Part shown: positions 10,074 to 18,365 of the stretch, piece after piece
Numbering within the stretch: the first letter of the stretch is position 1
Layout: every line of letters starts with the position of its first letter
Assembly (NCBI GenBank): GCA_021604005.1
Contig: BQIV01000006.1
Location: 81,830 to 145,829 of the forward strand
Direction of reading: 5' to 3'
Length of the DNA: 64,000 nucleotides
Source: Nitrospirales bacterium
GTDB lineage: Bacteria; Nitrospirota; Nitrospiria; Nitrospirales; UBA8639
The notes under the pieces: model-generated
Databases searched by the model: none
What the model saw: the letters and a program-made list of their open reading frames with translations, nothing else
Told to the model about the DNA's origin: nothing
Translations under genes and position numbers: made by a program

Positions 10074-10669
10074 AACAAATTCTTCCTCGTATTTGGCAAT
10101 GGTCCTGGTTTTCAGAAGACAAGCACATGGATTTTAACGGATATCTGCTTGCCACTGGCGAGCATCGGATTCTCGTCGACCCTCCGCCGTTGACGCCAAT
10201 TGAGATGACGCAAGTTCGTCAAGGAGAGTCGATTGATTATATTGTTGTGACAAACCGTGACCATGAACGTGAAGCTCAGATGTTGCAAGCTACGTTGCAG
10301 TGCCGGTTGCTTATTCCCGAAGGCGATGCGGGAGACATGTCCGTTCAGGCCGATAAAACGTTCAAGGATGGCGAATTGCTGCCAGGAGGTATTTGGGTGA
10401 TTCACTTAGCCGATCAAAAATCTCCGGGCGAAAGTGCCTTGTTTCTTGAATATGGGAAAGGCGTGCTCATTGTTGGCGATGCGCTGATTGGGAACCCTGC
10501 CGGTGCACTCTCCATGTTACCGGCTGAAAAATATGCTGATGCAGCCAAGGCACGTGAGGGCTTGCGTCGTTTACTCAAGTATTCCTTCGACAGTCTACTT
10601 GTTGGAGACGGCGTCCCTATTCTCACGAATGCCAAAGCCGCTGTTGAACACGTGTTGCATCCGTCTTGA
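10070..10669 (+). CDS. MBL-fold-like protein with degenerate metal site
   Basis: The 199-aa protein looks like a metallo-beta-lactamase-fold hydrolase: a beta-rich N-terminus with FNGYLLATGEHRILVDPP, a middle VIVGDAL-like strand (LIVGDALIGNP) and a C-terminal VGDGVPI turn. The canonical THxHxDH zinc motif is replaced by TNRDHE (residues 61-66), and the usual final GHG is GDG. It may therefore have lost hydrolase activity or bind metal differently. Function is unknown. It overlaps the preceding gene by four bases. Confidence 0.7.
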   Translation: MKQILPRIWQWSWFSEDKHMDFNGYLLATGEHRILVDPPPLTPIEMTQVRQGESIDYIVVTNRDHEREAQMLQATLQCRLLIPEGDAGDMSVQADKTFKDGELLPGGIWVIHLADQKSPGESALFLEYGKGVLIVGDALIGNPAGALSMLPAEKYADAAKAREGLRRLLKYSFDSLLVGDGVPILTNAKAAVEHVLHPS

Positions 10670-10682
10670 CCTGGTGCCAGCC

Positions 10683-11486
10683 ATGTACGAATCCCAATCG
10701 ACACATCTGAACCGACTTGGCAATCAGCACTTCTCTCGTGGGTTCTATACCGATGCGTACTATTGCTATGCCCGCGCGTTGGAAGCGGATCGGCAGAGCG
10801 GAGATCAACGTGCGTTGGCCATGACCTTGGGAAATCTCGGGAATATTTGTGCCGTCAGCGGCCGACGGCAACAGGCACAAACCCATTATCATGAGGTACT
10901 TGAAATTCAGAAAATTCTCGGCGATGACCGAGGCATAAGCACCACGCTTGCCAATTTAGGAAACCTGTCCGCGGATGCAGGAGAATGGGAGCGTGCTCAA
11001 GCGTATTATTTAGAAGCCTTAGATTTAATGAATGAGATCAAGGATGTTGCCGGCAAAGCGGTATTGCTTTCAGACCTTGGACTTATTGCACGAGAAACTC
11101 AACAATTTGATCAGGCTTTACAATACTATCATGAATCTCTTACGCTTATGCGCCGTGTCGATAATCAAGAAGGGCAAGCTGATGTTTTTCGCATGATGGC
11201 CCGGCTGTATCTTGCGCAGCACCGATACGATGAAGCCATTGCCTGTACCCACACAAGCCTGGCTATGGCCGAACGCCTTCATGATGAATTGCGTATGGGT
11301 GGCGCCTGGTACGTCTTGGCAAGTTGTCTTGAAGCACAAGGTCTGTGGTATGACGCCGTTCAGTACTTAGAGCGTGTCGTACGGGTTGATCAGAAATATG
11401 ATCTTCCCAAACTACAAGAAAATATCCGTCGCCTTCACCATCTTCGTGAACGTGCAGCAGAACTCGAATCTCCGCATTCATTATGA
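10683..11486 (+). CDS. tetratricopeptide repeat protein
   Basis: The 267-aa protein is built of about five to six TPR-like helix pairs, for example ALAMTLGNLGNICAVSGRRQQA, TTLANLGNLSADAGEWERA and VLLSDLGLIARETQQFDQA. Such repeats serve as protein-binding scaffolds. There is no signal peptide or enzymatic domain. ATG 10683 is chosen because longer frame starts only overlap the MBL-like gene. Its stop overlaps the next start (ATGA). Partners are unknown, but the linked 79-aa, MBL-like and 144-aa genes are candidates. Confidence 0.82.
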   Translation: MYESQSTHLNRLGNQHFSRGFYTDAYYCYARALEADRQSGDQRALAMTLGNLGNICAVSGRRQQAQTHYHEVLEIQKILGDDRGISTTLANLGNLSADAGEWERAQAYYLEALDLMNEIKDVAGKAVLLSDLGLIARETQQFDQALQYYHESLTLMRRVDNQEGQADVFRMMARLYLAQHRYDEAIACTHTSLAMAERLHDELRMGGAWYVLASCLEAQGLWYDAVQYLERVVRVDQKYDLPKLQENIRRLHHLRERAAELESPHSL

Positions 11487-11917
11487 ATCCGTCTAGTCGT
11501 GACACACCATCTTGGACACAGGTTCGGTCGTATTTACTCGAGCATGTCCCTGGTTGGTCACCTACGCAGCCAGAGGAACCCTTAACGCTACAACTCGACG
11601 ACGATGACTGGCTGTTGGAAGTGACTCCTGACGGAGTCCTGAGCGTTCAGGCCGGCTATCTGCTTGAGGACATGCAAAGTATTCTGTCTGATGGAACCGC
11701 AGAAGATTTGGGATCTGACGAATTGGCCAAACAAGCAAAGTTTTATTTGCAACAAATGGTGTCCAAACATCGTAAGCGCTTAACGAGCGAGGGATTTACC
11801 GAACGAACGGAAATGAATGATGAATTTGTGGCCATGATGTTCGAACGTCCCCTTGATTTTACAGATCTTCCCGCCATTACGGCATCGATTCAACTACATC
11901 GTTCTAAATTTCAGTAA
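11483..11917 (+). CDS. hypothetical protein (144 aa)
   Basis: No family is recognised. The protein is acidic and cytoplasmic in appearance, with a run of four Asp near residues 39-42 and no signal peptide or membrane segment. Its start overlaps the stop of the TPR gene by four bases, so it is the last member of a chain of coupled genes. No clear terminator is seen in the 90 bases after it. Confidence 0.72.
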   Translation: MNPSSRDTPSWTQVRSYLLEHVPGWSPTQPEEPLTLQLDDDDWLLEVTPDGVLSVQAGYLLEDMQSILSDGTAEDLGSDELAKQAKFYLQQMVSKHRKRLTSEGFTERTEMNDEFVAMMFERPLDFTDLPAITASIQLHRSKFQ

Positions 11918-12010
11918 TACACTGCCTCAATTGGTAGGGCCAGCGTGGTCCAAATTGTCCTACCGTAGACATGTACTGGTGATACGCTCAGGTTATGAGA
12001 AGGATGCCTC

Positions 12011-13021
12011 ATGATGTCCCCACCACGGATTCGAAATTTTGAAGATTTCCGTCATGCCTTTTTTGGCTTTCGATTACCGCGAATCATCGTCACGGCGTTA
12101 GAACTTGACCTGTTCTCCGTCATGGGGCACACCCTCTGGACGGTGAAATCCTTGGCACATGCTCTTCAGGTGAGTGAACGCGGGCTGGATATTCTCTGCC
12201 GCAATTTAGCCAATGCGGGGTTGGTCCAGAAACGAGGCACACGGTATCAATGCGGACACGTGGCGCAGCGTTTCCTGAATCGTCAGAGCCATGAGTATCG
12301 TGGAGCCTATCTTGAGCTCATGCGGCAGCAATGGGATGATTGGGGACACTTAACGCAATCCGTGAAGACTGGGCAGGCAATCGATGTGAATGAACCTGAG
12401 AGCAATGCGTATCGTCGGTCGTTTAGTTGGGCCATGCATGAACGTTCCATGGATTCAGCTCGTCAGGTTGCCAAACAACTCAATCTCAAGCAGGCAAAAT
12501 CATTGCTGGACGTTGGTGGTGGCCCAGGCACCTATGCGTTGGAATTTTTAGCCAAAAATCCGAAGTTATCGGCTACGCTGTTGGATAGACCTGAGGCACT
12601 GGCGGTTGCACAAGAAATTGCCGGACCATTGCGACATGGAAAACGATTAGCCTATCAGCCTGCAGATTTTCTGGCCGATCCTATTCAGGGCACCTACGAT
12701 ATTCTGTGGCTATCCAATATTATTCATATTTATTCGCCATCAGTGAACAGACGTCTCTTTCGTCGGCTTCGCTCACACCTCAATCCCGGAGGCCGGATAT
12801 ATATTCAAGATGCATTTTTACTGGATAACCATGGGCTCCGACCAGCAGAAACCAACCTCTTTGCAGTAACAATGCTCTTATTTACGGAAAGTGGAAATAC
12901 CTATAGTGCCGTTGATATTCAGGCATGGCTTAAAAAGGCCGGCTATGTACGTCCGGGGATGACCTCTCTTCAAAAGGGAACTGGAGATTGGGACGGCATG
13001 TTGATCCACGCCTTTGGGTAA
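12011..13021 (+). CDS. SAM-dependent O-methyltransferase-type protein
   Basis: The 336-aa protein has the two-part layout of small-molecule O-methyltransferases. An N-terminal winged-helix dimerisation domain (about residues 15-90, with WTVKSLAHALQVSERGLDIL) is followed by a Rossmann methyltransferase domain with motif I LLDVGGGPGTYALEF, an acidic LLDRPEAL strand end and the LWLSNIIHIYS and LNPGGRIYIQD segments. The methyl acceptor is unknown. ATG 12011 is preceded by AAGGA. It is convergent with the histidine kinase gene. Confidence 0.85.
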   Translation: MMSPPRIRNFEDFRHAFFGFRLPRIIVTALELDLFSVMGHTLWTVKSLAHALQVSERGLDILCRNLANAGLVQKRGTRYQCGHVAQRFLNRQSHEYRGAYLELMRQQWDDWGHLTQSVKTGQAIDVNEPESNAYRRSFSWAMHERSMDSARQVAKQLNLKQAKSLLDVGGGPGTYALEFLAKNPKLSATLLDRPEALAVAQEIAGPLRHGKRLAYQPADFLADPIQGTYDILWLSNIIHIYSPSVNRRLFRRLRSHLNPGGRIYIQDAFLLDNHGLRPAETNLFAVTMLLFTESGNTYSAVDIQAWLKKAGYVRPGMTSLQKGTGDWDGMLIHAFG

Positions 13022-13087
13022 CGGCGTTCCACCTGCTCTCTGCCACGTCACACCTGTCAATGTTCTCTTTCGAGAGTTCCGTGCCCA

Positions 13088-15301
13088 TCACGACGAGAGT
13101 TGCGACATGTCTTCTGTCTTGCCAACGAGCAGTGCAGCACGGTCCGGTACCGGTAAATTTATGAAGAAGGTTGCGCCTTTTCCTAATTCGCTCTTCACCT
13201 CAACATGGCCATGATGTTCTTGAATGATTTGATGCGAAATCGCCAATCCTAATCCGGTCCCTTCATGCTCTTCACTATGATGTTTTGTGGTGAAAAACGG
13301 ATCGAAAATATGCTCAAGGTCATTCTGGGCAATGCCGGAACCGGTATCGCGTACTTCAATTTGGACCCAACGTTTGCCATTCTCTTGCGGGACGGTGTAG
13401 CTGCGTACTGTAAGGGTGCCTCCATGGGTTGACATCGACTCCGTTGCGTTTAAAAAGAGGTTCAAAAGGACTTGTTTGATTTGCTGACGATCAACGTAGA
13501 CCGTTGGTAAATCATGCGCGAGATCGGTTTCAATGACGACGACTTCATGCGATGCTCGAACTCGTAACGCATAGAGGCAGGATTCGATAATTTCATTCAT
13601 ATCTTCATGTTTTAAAAATGGTTCGGTTGGACGAGCATAATCTAAGATTTCTTTCGTGAGCCGTTCGATGCGTAAGACATCTTCTTTGACGACTTGTCCG
13701 AACCGTGTCACGAAGGATTGATCGGTGGCACGTTCCGGGACTAAGTCCACAAAGGCCTTGATTGATGTCAGCGGATTGCGAATTTCATGCGCTAAACCAC
13801 CGGCCATGGTTTCCAGGGAGCGTAGTCGATCCGTTCGTCTCACTAAGGCTTGTGACCGCTTCAGTTCTTCATAGAGCAGTGCATTGTCTAACGCAATGGC
13901 GGCTTCATGTGACACAGTCGTTAAGAGATCGATGTCGAGTGAAGTGTACGATGCCATCGACGTCTTGGCTCCAAGCGCACAGATTCCTAAGAGCCGTCCT
14001 TTGTTTATGAGTGGGAGGCAGACATCAATGCCTCTGACTTCAAGGTCGGCTTTCAAGTCGTGTAATGGAGACGATTCCGATGCATCTTCTAATTCTTCGC
14101 GTATGACGATCGCTTGTACGGCGGTGAGATGTTTTGGTAAACGATCCTCAAACGTGAGTCTCGGCAACTGCTCGGTCTTGGTATCGATTCCGAATTGGGA
14201 TACCGGAATGAATCCTCCTCGTTCGGTTTCTACCAGATATAATACGACGCGCTGAATGCCCATGACCTGTCCCAGCATATGTACGATTTCGCGAGCCAGC
14301 GGCTTGAGTTTTAAGTTGGTGACCAGTGATTTAGAAAATCTTGACAGTGCCTGGTACATGTCATGGCGTTCACGAAATAAGGCTTTGGAGACGGCGATGT
14401 GGAGACAGGACATAATGCGATAGGCGAGTATAGTGAGTAATGTCACCACCACCAGTAACACTACGGAAAACTCAAAGTTGATTTCTTGGAAATATACCTC
14501 TTGGGCATAGAGAAACACGGCAAAGGCCGGCAGGGAGATCACGGCTAGGGGAAATAGAAAGGTCACGCTTTTTTCTATGGCAAGCGTGAAATCGAAAATG
14601 CGATATCGAATGAGTGAAAAGGCCATGGCGACAAAGTACAGGCTGACGAGAATTGTTCCGTACGGTGGGAGCGGAACCCCATACCATAACGGAAAGTTCG
14701 TGGCGCCACCTCCCCAGCCGACCAATGATCCGGTAATCAGAACTAAATATTGATTGCGGCGCATGCCCTTTGTGTTTTTGTAGGCTCTGGCAAACAAGTA
14801 TGTGGCATAGGTAAGCGAAAAGATAAACCAGAGAAGAAACACGGGAAAAACCACTCCCGGTCGTGGCCAGTAGGCAAATCCCATTTGTCCTTCGACTCGA
14901 TCGACCATCAGGGGCGTGAAGTCGAACAAGAGCAGGAGGACAGTCAGAACGCTGCCTGCAAGCAGTAAATGTCGATGTTTTGTGTATAAACCTAGGAATG
15001 TCAGGACATGGTATAGATGGGTGATAGGAATCAGAATCGCGCCAGCCATGAGTAACCTGACAAAGAGCAAGGCCATCTCTTCTGAGTTGGTGAGATGCCA
15101 CGCGCAGTAAAAGTAACTCCAGATTGAGAGACTGAGGCAATAGACCCCAAATGCTTGATGCTTGAGATTATGCGGAGCCCGGGAATATAGGAATAATCCA
15201 AGGCCTGAGCCGAGAAGCCCATTCATGAGACTGCTGAATGCGTAGAAATTCATGAGAAATTCGGCGGTAGCATACGACAAACCCCCATTCACTTGAGCCA
15301 T
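13088..15301 (-). CDS. membrane sensor histidine kinase (7TM N-terminus, GAF, HisKA, HATPase)
   Basis: The protein is about 737 aa. The first half holds a multi-span membrane region resembling the histidine kinase N-terminal 7TM domain. It is followed by a GAF-like segment (about residues 320-470) and a kinase core. The phospho-acceptor His is in LAHEIRNPLTS (about His505). The ATP-binding boxes are NLFLNATES, DTGSGI, FDPFFTTK and GTGLGLAI. No response regulator is adjacent, so it is an orphan kinase in this window. ATG 15301 is chosen; TTG 15310 is an alternative. The overall layout resembles PrsK-type kinases but identity is not claimed. Confidence 0.9.
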   Translation of the reverse strand: MAQVNGGLSYATAEFLMNFYAFSSLMNGLLGSGLGLFLYSRAPHNLKHQAFGVYCLSLSIWSYFYCAWHLTNSEEMALLFVRLLMAGAILIPITHLYHVLTFLGLYTKHRHLLLAGSVLTVLLLLFDFTPLMVDRVEGQMGFAYWPRPGVVFPVFLLWFIFSLTYATYLFARAYKNTKGMRRNQYLVLITGSLVGWGGGATNFPLWYGVPLPPYGTILVSLYFVAMAFSLIRYRIFDFTLAIEKSVTFLFPLAVISLPAFAVFLYAQEVYFQEINFEFSVVLLVVVTLLTILAYRIMSCLHIAVSKALFRERHDMYQALSRFSKSLVTNLKLKPLAREIVHMLGQVMGIQRVVLYLVETERGGFIPVSQFGIDTKTEQLPRLTFEDRLPKHLTAVQAIVIREELEDASESSPLHDLKADLEVRGIDVCLPLINKGRLLGICALGAKTSMASYTSLDIDLLTTVSHEAAIALDNALLYEELKRSQALVRRTDRLRSLETMAGGLAHEIRNPLTSIKAFVDLVPERATDQSFVTRFGQVVKEDVLRIERLTKEILDYARPTEPFLKHEDMNEIIESCLYALRVRASHEVVVIETDLAHDLPTVYVDRQQIKQVLLNLFLNATESMSTHGGTLTVRSYTVPQENGKRWVQIEVRDTGSGIAQNDLEHIFDPFFTTKHHSEEHEGTGLGLAISHQIIQEHHGHVEVKSELGKGATFFINLPVPDRAALLVGKTEDMSQLSS

Positions 15302-15433
15302 GATGCTCAAGCAATGGGCAGTTGCCTACATGTGAATAAAGCCGGATGAAGCGAGATGGTATGAATGCGAGAAGAAAACTAACTGTAGCACTCCAGGGAG
15401 GTCTTGCCAAGGGGGGACGGGTGTAACAGGGGA

Positions 15434-15458
15434 CCGGAGAATTTAAGTAATTCTCCGG
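15434..15458. terminator. perfect 10-bp inverted repeat, possible terminator
   Basis: CCGGAGAATT and AATTCTCCGG flank a five-base loop. It lies after the end of the hydrolase-methyltransferase gene and before the kinase gene, both on the - strand. No T-run follows on either strand, so it is either a factor-dependent terminator or pause hairpin, or a dimeric protein site. Confidence 0.45.
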
Positions 15459-15522
15459 CCATGTGATTCCCGAGCCTTAGATGAACGAGTATCATCACGC
15501 GCGATGCGCGAGTCATTTACGG

Positions 15523-17868
15523 CTATGCGGCATTCGCGAGGGTCGTGTGCGGGACGGCCGACGTTGCTGTTGAGAGAGAGTTTTTTTTAATGACTGCAAT
15601 ATAGGCTTGATTCGCAAAGGTACTATACACCTTTGGTGTAACTGAGGGGTCGACTTGTTGCAAAAGATAGCGTAGTTCGTCTTCACCGTGAAATTGGAAG
15701 ATACCATCTCCTTCTGCCTGCCGAATTTTGCCGGAATTACTTAACAGATTTCTGGCTTCTTCCACTTCCTCGGGTTTTGTTGTTTCTTGGACAGAATTTG
15801 TATAAATGACCGACAGGTCCGAGTTTGGTTTCAGATTACTGAGGACAAGCGTGCCGTTTGGTGTCAGTACCCGAAACAGCTCGCGCAATGTCGCGATTGG
15901 ATCATTGAGGTATCCGAGGACAAGATTCGAGACAATTTTATCAAATGTATTGTCGTGAAACGGGAGAGGATGATTTAAGTCTGTACAGGAAAAGGTACTC
16001 TCGATGTCCAGGCTATCCGACTGATGGCGGGACACAACCGTCTGAAGGTTTTTTTGCGCATGCTGCAAGGCGGCTGGAATAAAATCAATGCCGACATATC
16101 GCAATGGTTTTGGCCGTTCCTCTTGTTTCGTCTGACTATTCATTTTCTCGTGTAGGTAGAAGAATGGCGCAAAGTTGCCATTGCCGCATCCTGCATCAAG
16201 AATGGTTTCGCCGGCTTCCACGGGGCCCATGAGTTTGACCATATGACTCAGTAATTGTTGATAGTCTCCATAGTTCACGATGTGGTGAAAATGAGCAAGG
16301 TAATCGTGCCAAAAGTCTGAGAGTTGCTCGGTCATGCCTCCGGCTTTTCGTTGCTCTCGCTCCTGCTTATTTTGTAAGCCAATAGCTTTTCGTGTCGGTT
16401 CAATGAGGGCGGGGTGTGCGGGCAAGACGTTGAATAGTGTTTGGCAATGTTTTGCTATTTGCCGATAGACGAGTTTCGCTTTGCGGGGATTTTCGAGAAT
16501 ACGGTGAAGACCGCCGGGAATGACGTACCAGTCTAGGAGTTCCTGTTTACAACCGGTTGTGACGGTTTTGAGGGAATCATGTTGTACCCATGCGTCGCGT
16601 TCGGCACTCACGATAATCACCGGCGTACGAATGGCCGAGACATCGTGAGTCGTTGACGACATATCTGAAAAATGTCCATTGAGAGCATCCGCTAACCAAT
16701 GTTGTACGGAAACATTAAATCCTAATATATTCGAGACGCCCTTTCTTTCACCTTGTTGATAGTTTCCAACAAGGTCTTCTTGGTGGACCGCGTGAAGCGT
16801 ATGTTGAACGTCGATGATGGGCGTGATGAGAATCAAGGCGTCGATGTTGGCGTGTTGCGCCGTGGCTTTGATCGCCACTCTTCCGCTCAGGCTTGTCGCC
16901 ACTAATCCGCGCGGGCTCTGTGGCCAGGTTTGAGCGGCATATCGTACAACGGTTTCAAGGTCTTCACGCATGGTGGATAATGTGGTGTCGACATGTTCAC
17001 CGTCGCTATCTCCGACATGATTCGTATGGTCGTATCGAATGACCTGAAATCCATTTAATGCAAAATAATATGCGAGTGTAATGTATTCACGCTTCGTTTC
17101 CCCATACCCTGGGGAAATGATGATCACCGGGCTCCCCGGGGGCAGAGAGGATTCCGGGGCATCATGATAGGCACGAATTAGCTGTCCGTGCGTATTGGGA
17201 AATGCCAGGGGAGTGCTGACAATGTGCATGCCGTGCGACTCGGGTTGTTTTGACTTCTGGCCATGAACTGACTCTTCTTCACACGTAAGTGTTTTCAAAC
17301 ATCTACGCTGCATGCCGTGAGGAAGGGGTTCAATAATTCGAGCGACGCGTTCTTGCGTCGTATCGTTTGTTGTGTGCGAGCCTGCCACCATTTGTATGGG
17401 CTCCATTTTCCATAAGCAATCCTTTGAATCTGCTGAAACGAGCGTTCCTCGTAAAAAGGTGGAAGAATCGGGAGAGGAAGGATGTAGTAATGCCCGTTTG
17501 ACTTGATGCCACTTCAAATCATCGAGCGGGTCATACGCAACGTCTATCCGCACTCGAGCCCAGCGGCTTTCAGGCGTATCTCCCAGTGGTGTGACTCGTT
17601 CGATATGACTTTCCATTGACACGTCAAATCCTGGTGCGTGTAATTCCATGTGCAGCGTCTGAGAGAGTACGACTAACGGATATCCGTCAATCACCAGATG
17701 GACATGTGAGCGAGTCATGGAGTCGACGTAACCCTCCCAGGAAGCTCCATTCCCTTCAAGTGAAACATGTAGCCCAATGGAAGATGGATGAGCCTGGGTT
17801 GTCCGGACGATGTTTGGTTGTACGGTACCCGCGGTACGTGAATTCTTTAGAGACGTTATGGAATGCAT
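15523..17868 (-). CDS. fusion: N-terminal beta domain, LuxD-like alpha/beta hydrolase, SAM methyltransferase
   Basis: One 781-aa chain carries three parts. Residues 20-130 form a beta-rich domain reminiscent of PilZ but without a clear RxxxR motif. Residues 215-480 form an alpha/beta hydrolase: oxyanion-side IISPGYGETKREY, nucleophile elbow TSLSGR (about 327-332) like LuxD acyl-transferases, Asp in SAERDAW (about 427) and His in GGLHRI (about 457). Residues 515-770 form a class I methyltransferase with motif I ILDAGCGNGNFAP (about 558-570) and SNLVLGYLNDP. Joining an acyl hydrolase and a methyltransferase suggests action on one lipid-like or acyl substrate, which is inference. ATG 17868 has GAGGTG upstream. 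Confidence 0.85.
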   Translation of the reverse strand: MHSITSLKNSRTAGTVQPNIVRTTQAHPSSIGLHVSLEGNGASWEGYVDSMTRSHVHLVIDGYPLVVLSQTLHMELHAPGFDVSMESHIERVTPLGDTPESRWARVRIDVAYDPLDDLKWHQVKRALLHPSSPDSSTFLRGTLVSADSKDCLWKMEPIQMVAGSHTTNDTTQERVARIIEPLPHGMQRRCLKTLTCEEESVHGQKSKQPESHGMHIVSTPLAFPNTHGQLIRAYHDAPESSLPPGSPVIIISPGYGETKREYITLAYYFALNGFQVIRYDHTNHVGDSDGEHVDTTLSTMREDLETVVRYAAQTWPQSPRGLVATSLSGRVAIKATAQHANIDALILITPIIDVQHTLHAVHQEDLVGNYQQGERKGVSNILGFNVSVQHWLADALNGHFSDMSSTTHDVSAIRTPVIIVSAERDAWVQHDSLKTVTTGCKQELLDWYVIPGGLHRILENPRKAKLVYRQIAKHCQTLFNVLPAHPALIEPTRKAIGLQNKQEREQRKAGGMTEQLSDFWHDYLAHFHHIVNYGDYQQLLSHMVKLMGPVEAGETILDAGCGNGNFAPFFYLHEKMNSQTKQEERPKPLRYVGIDFIPAALQHAQKNLQTVVSRHQSDSLDIESTFSCTDLNHPLPFHDNTFDKIVSNLVLGYLNDPIATLRELFRVLTPNGTLVLSNLKPNSDLSVIYTNSVQETTKPEEVEEARNLLSNSGKIRQAEGDGIFQFHGEDELRYLLQQVDPSVTPKVYSTFANQAYIAVIKKNSLSTATSAVPHTTLANAA

Positions 17869-18109
17869 ACCCACACCTCATCGTTAAATTGTGCCTAATA
17901 TATTTACCTAGCTAAATTTACTTGTATTCAGGGCAAGACCGATCCACACGACAGATCGAACTGCCAACAAATTAGAAAATTAGAAAAGGTATGATGTATG
18001 AAATAGAGGGGGGAGAAACGTGTATCGGTAACTGTTGAGTCTTACGCTGTCTGTATCATGAATTCATAATCGTGTTAGAAAAAATTTTCGAATTTACAGA
18101 AGGGATACA

Positions 18110-18160
18110 GCAACCTCTATGCCAACAACACATGCAAGAATATTTTCCATGAGAGGTTGC
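18110..18160. repeat. inverted repeat (9-12 bp stem, long loop)
   Basis: GCAACCTCT (18110-18118) and AGAGGTTGC (18152-18160) are perfect complements. They extend by three more pairs if one bulged base is allowed. The loop is about 30 bases. The structure could be part of a leader RNA or a protein site. Confidence 0.45.
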
Positions 18161-18168
18161 AAATACCT

Positions 18169-18188
18169 GATTATTTCTAGGAATAATC
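18169..18188. repeat. inverted repeat (7-bp stem, 6-base loop)
   Basis: GATTATT and AATAATC form a perfect stem nine bases after the larger inverted repeat at 18110-18160. Confidence 0.4.
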
Positions 18189-18308
18189 TGCTGATCAGGG
18201 CATTTCTTTCTTGTGTCTTTGCTGTGCATTTCTTGTGGTCTGTCGAGATCATGACAAGGTGCAGTCATCTGCGTGGTGGTATTTGACATCATGAATACTC
18301 ATAATCCA

Positions 18309-18337
18309 TTGACTCGTTGTGTGCCGATCCCTAGAAT
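18309..18337 (+). promoter_or_regulatory. sigma70-type promoter of the EF-G-like gene
   Basis: TTGACT (18309-18314) and TAGAAT (18332-18337) have the ideal 17-base spacing. The predicted start of transcription is about 20 bases before ATG 18366, and the leader contains GAGGAGG. Confidence 0.7.
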
Positions 18338-18365
18338 TTCACAAACTTCACGAGGAGGCTTCATT

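Larger units (their letters stand above)
17869..18308. other. 440-base intergenic region with two hairpins
   Basis: This divergent gap between the fusion gene (-) and the EF-G-like gene (+) has no supported coding sequence. It is A+T rich and contains two inverted repeats, at 18110-18160 and 18169-18188, listed separately. A TTGACA at 18283 has no fitting -10 box. Confidence 0.6.

Noticed and set aside
18056..18292. 78-aa - strand open frame in the intergenic region
   Set aside because: It has no ribosome site, is of low plausibility, and spans two inverted repeats and the divergent gap.
18283..18305. TTGACA at 18283 with CATAAT at 18300 as promoter
   Set aside because: Spacing is only 11 bases; the TTGACT-N17-TAGAAT pair just downstream fits far better.
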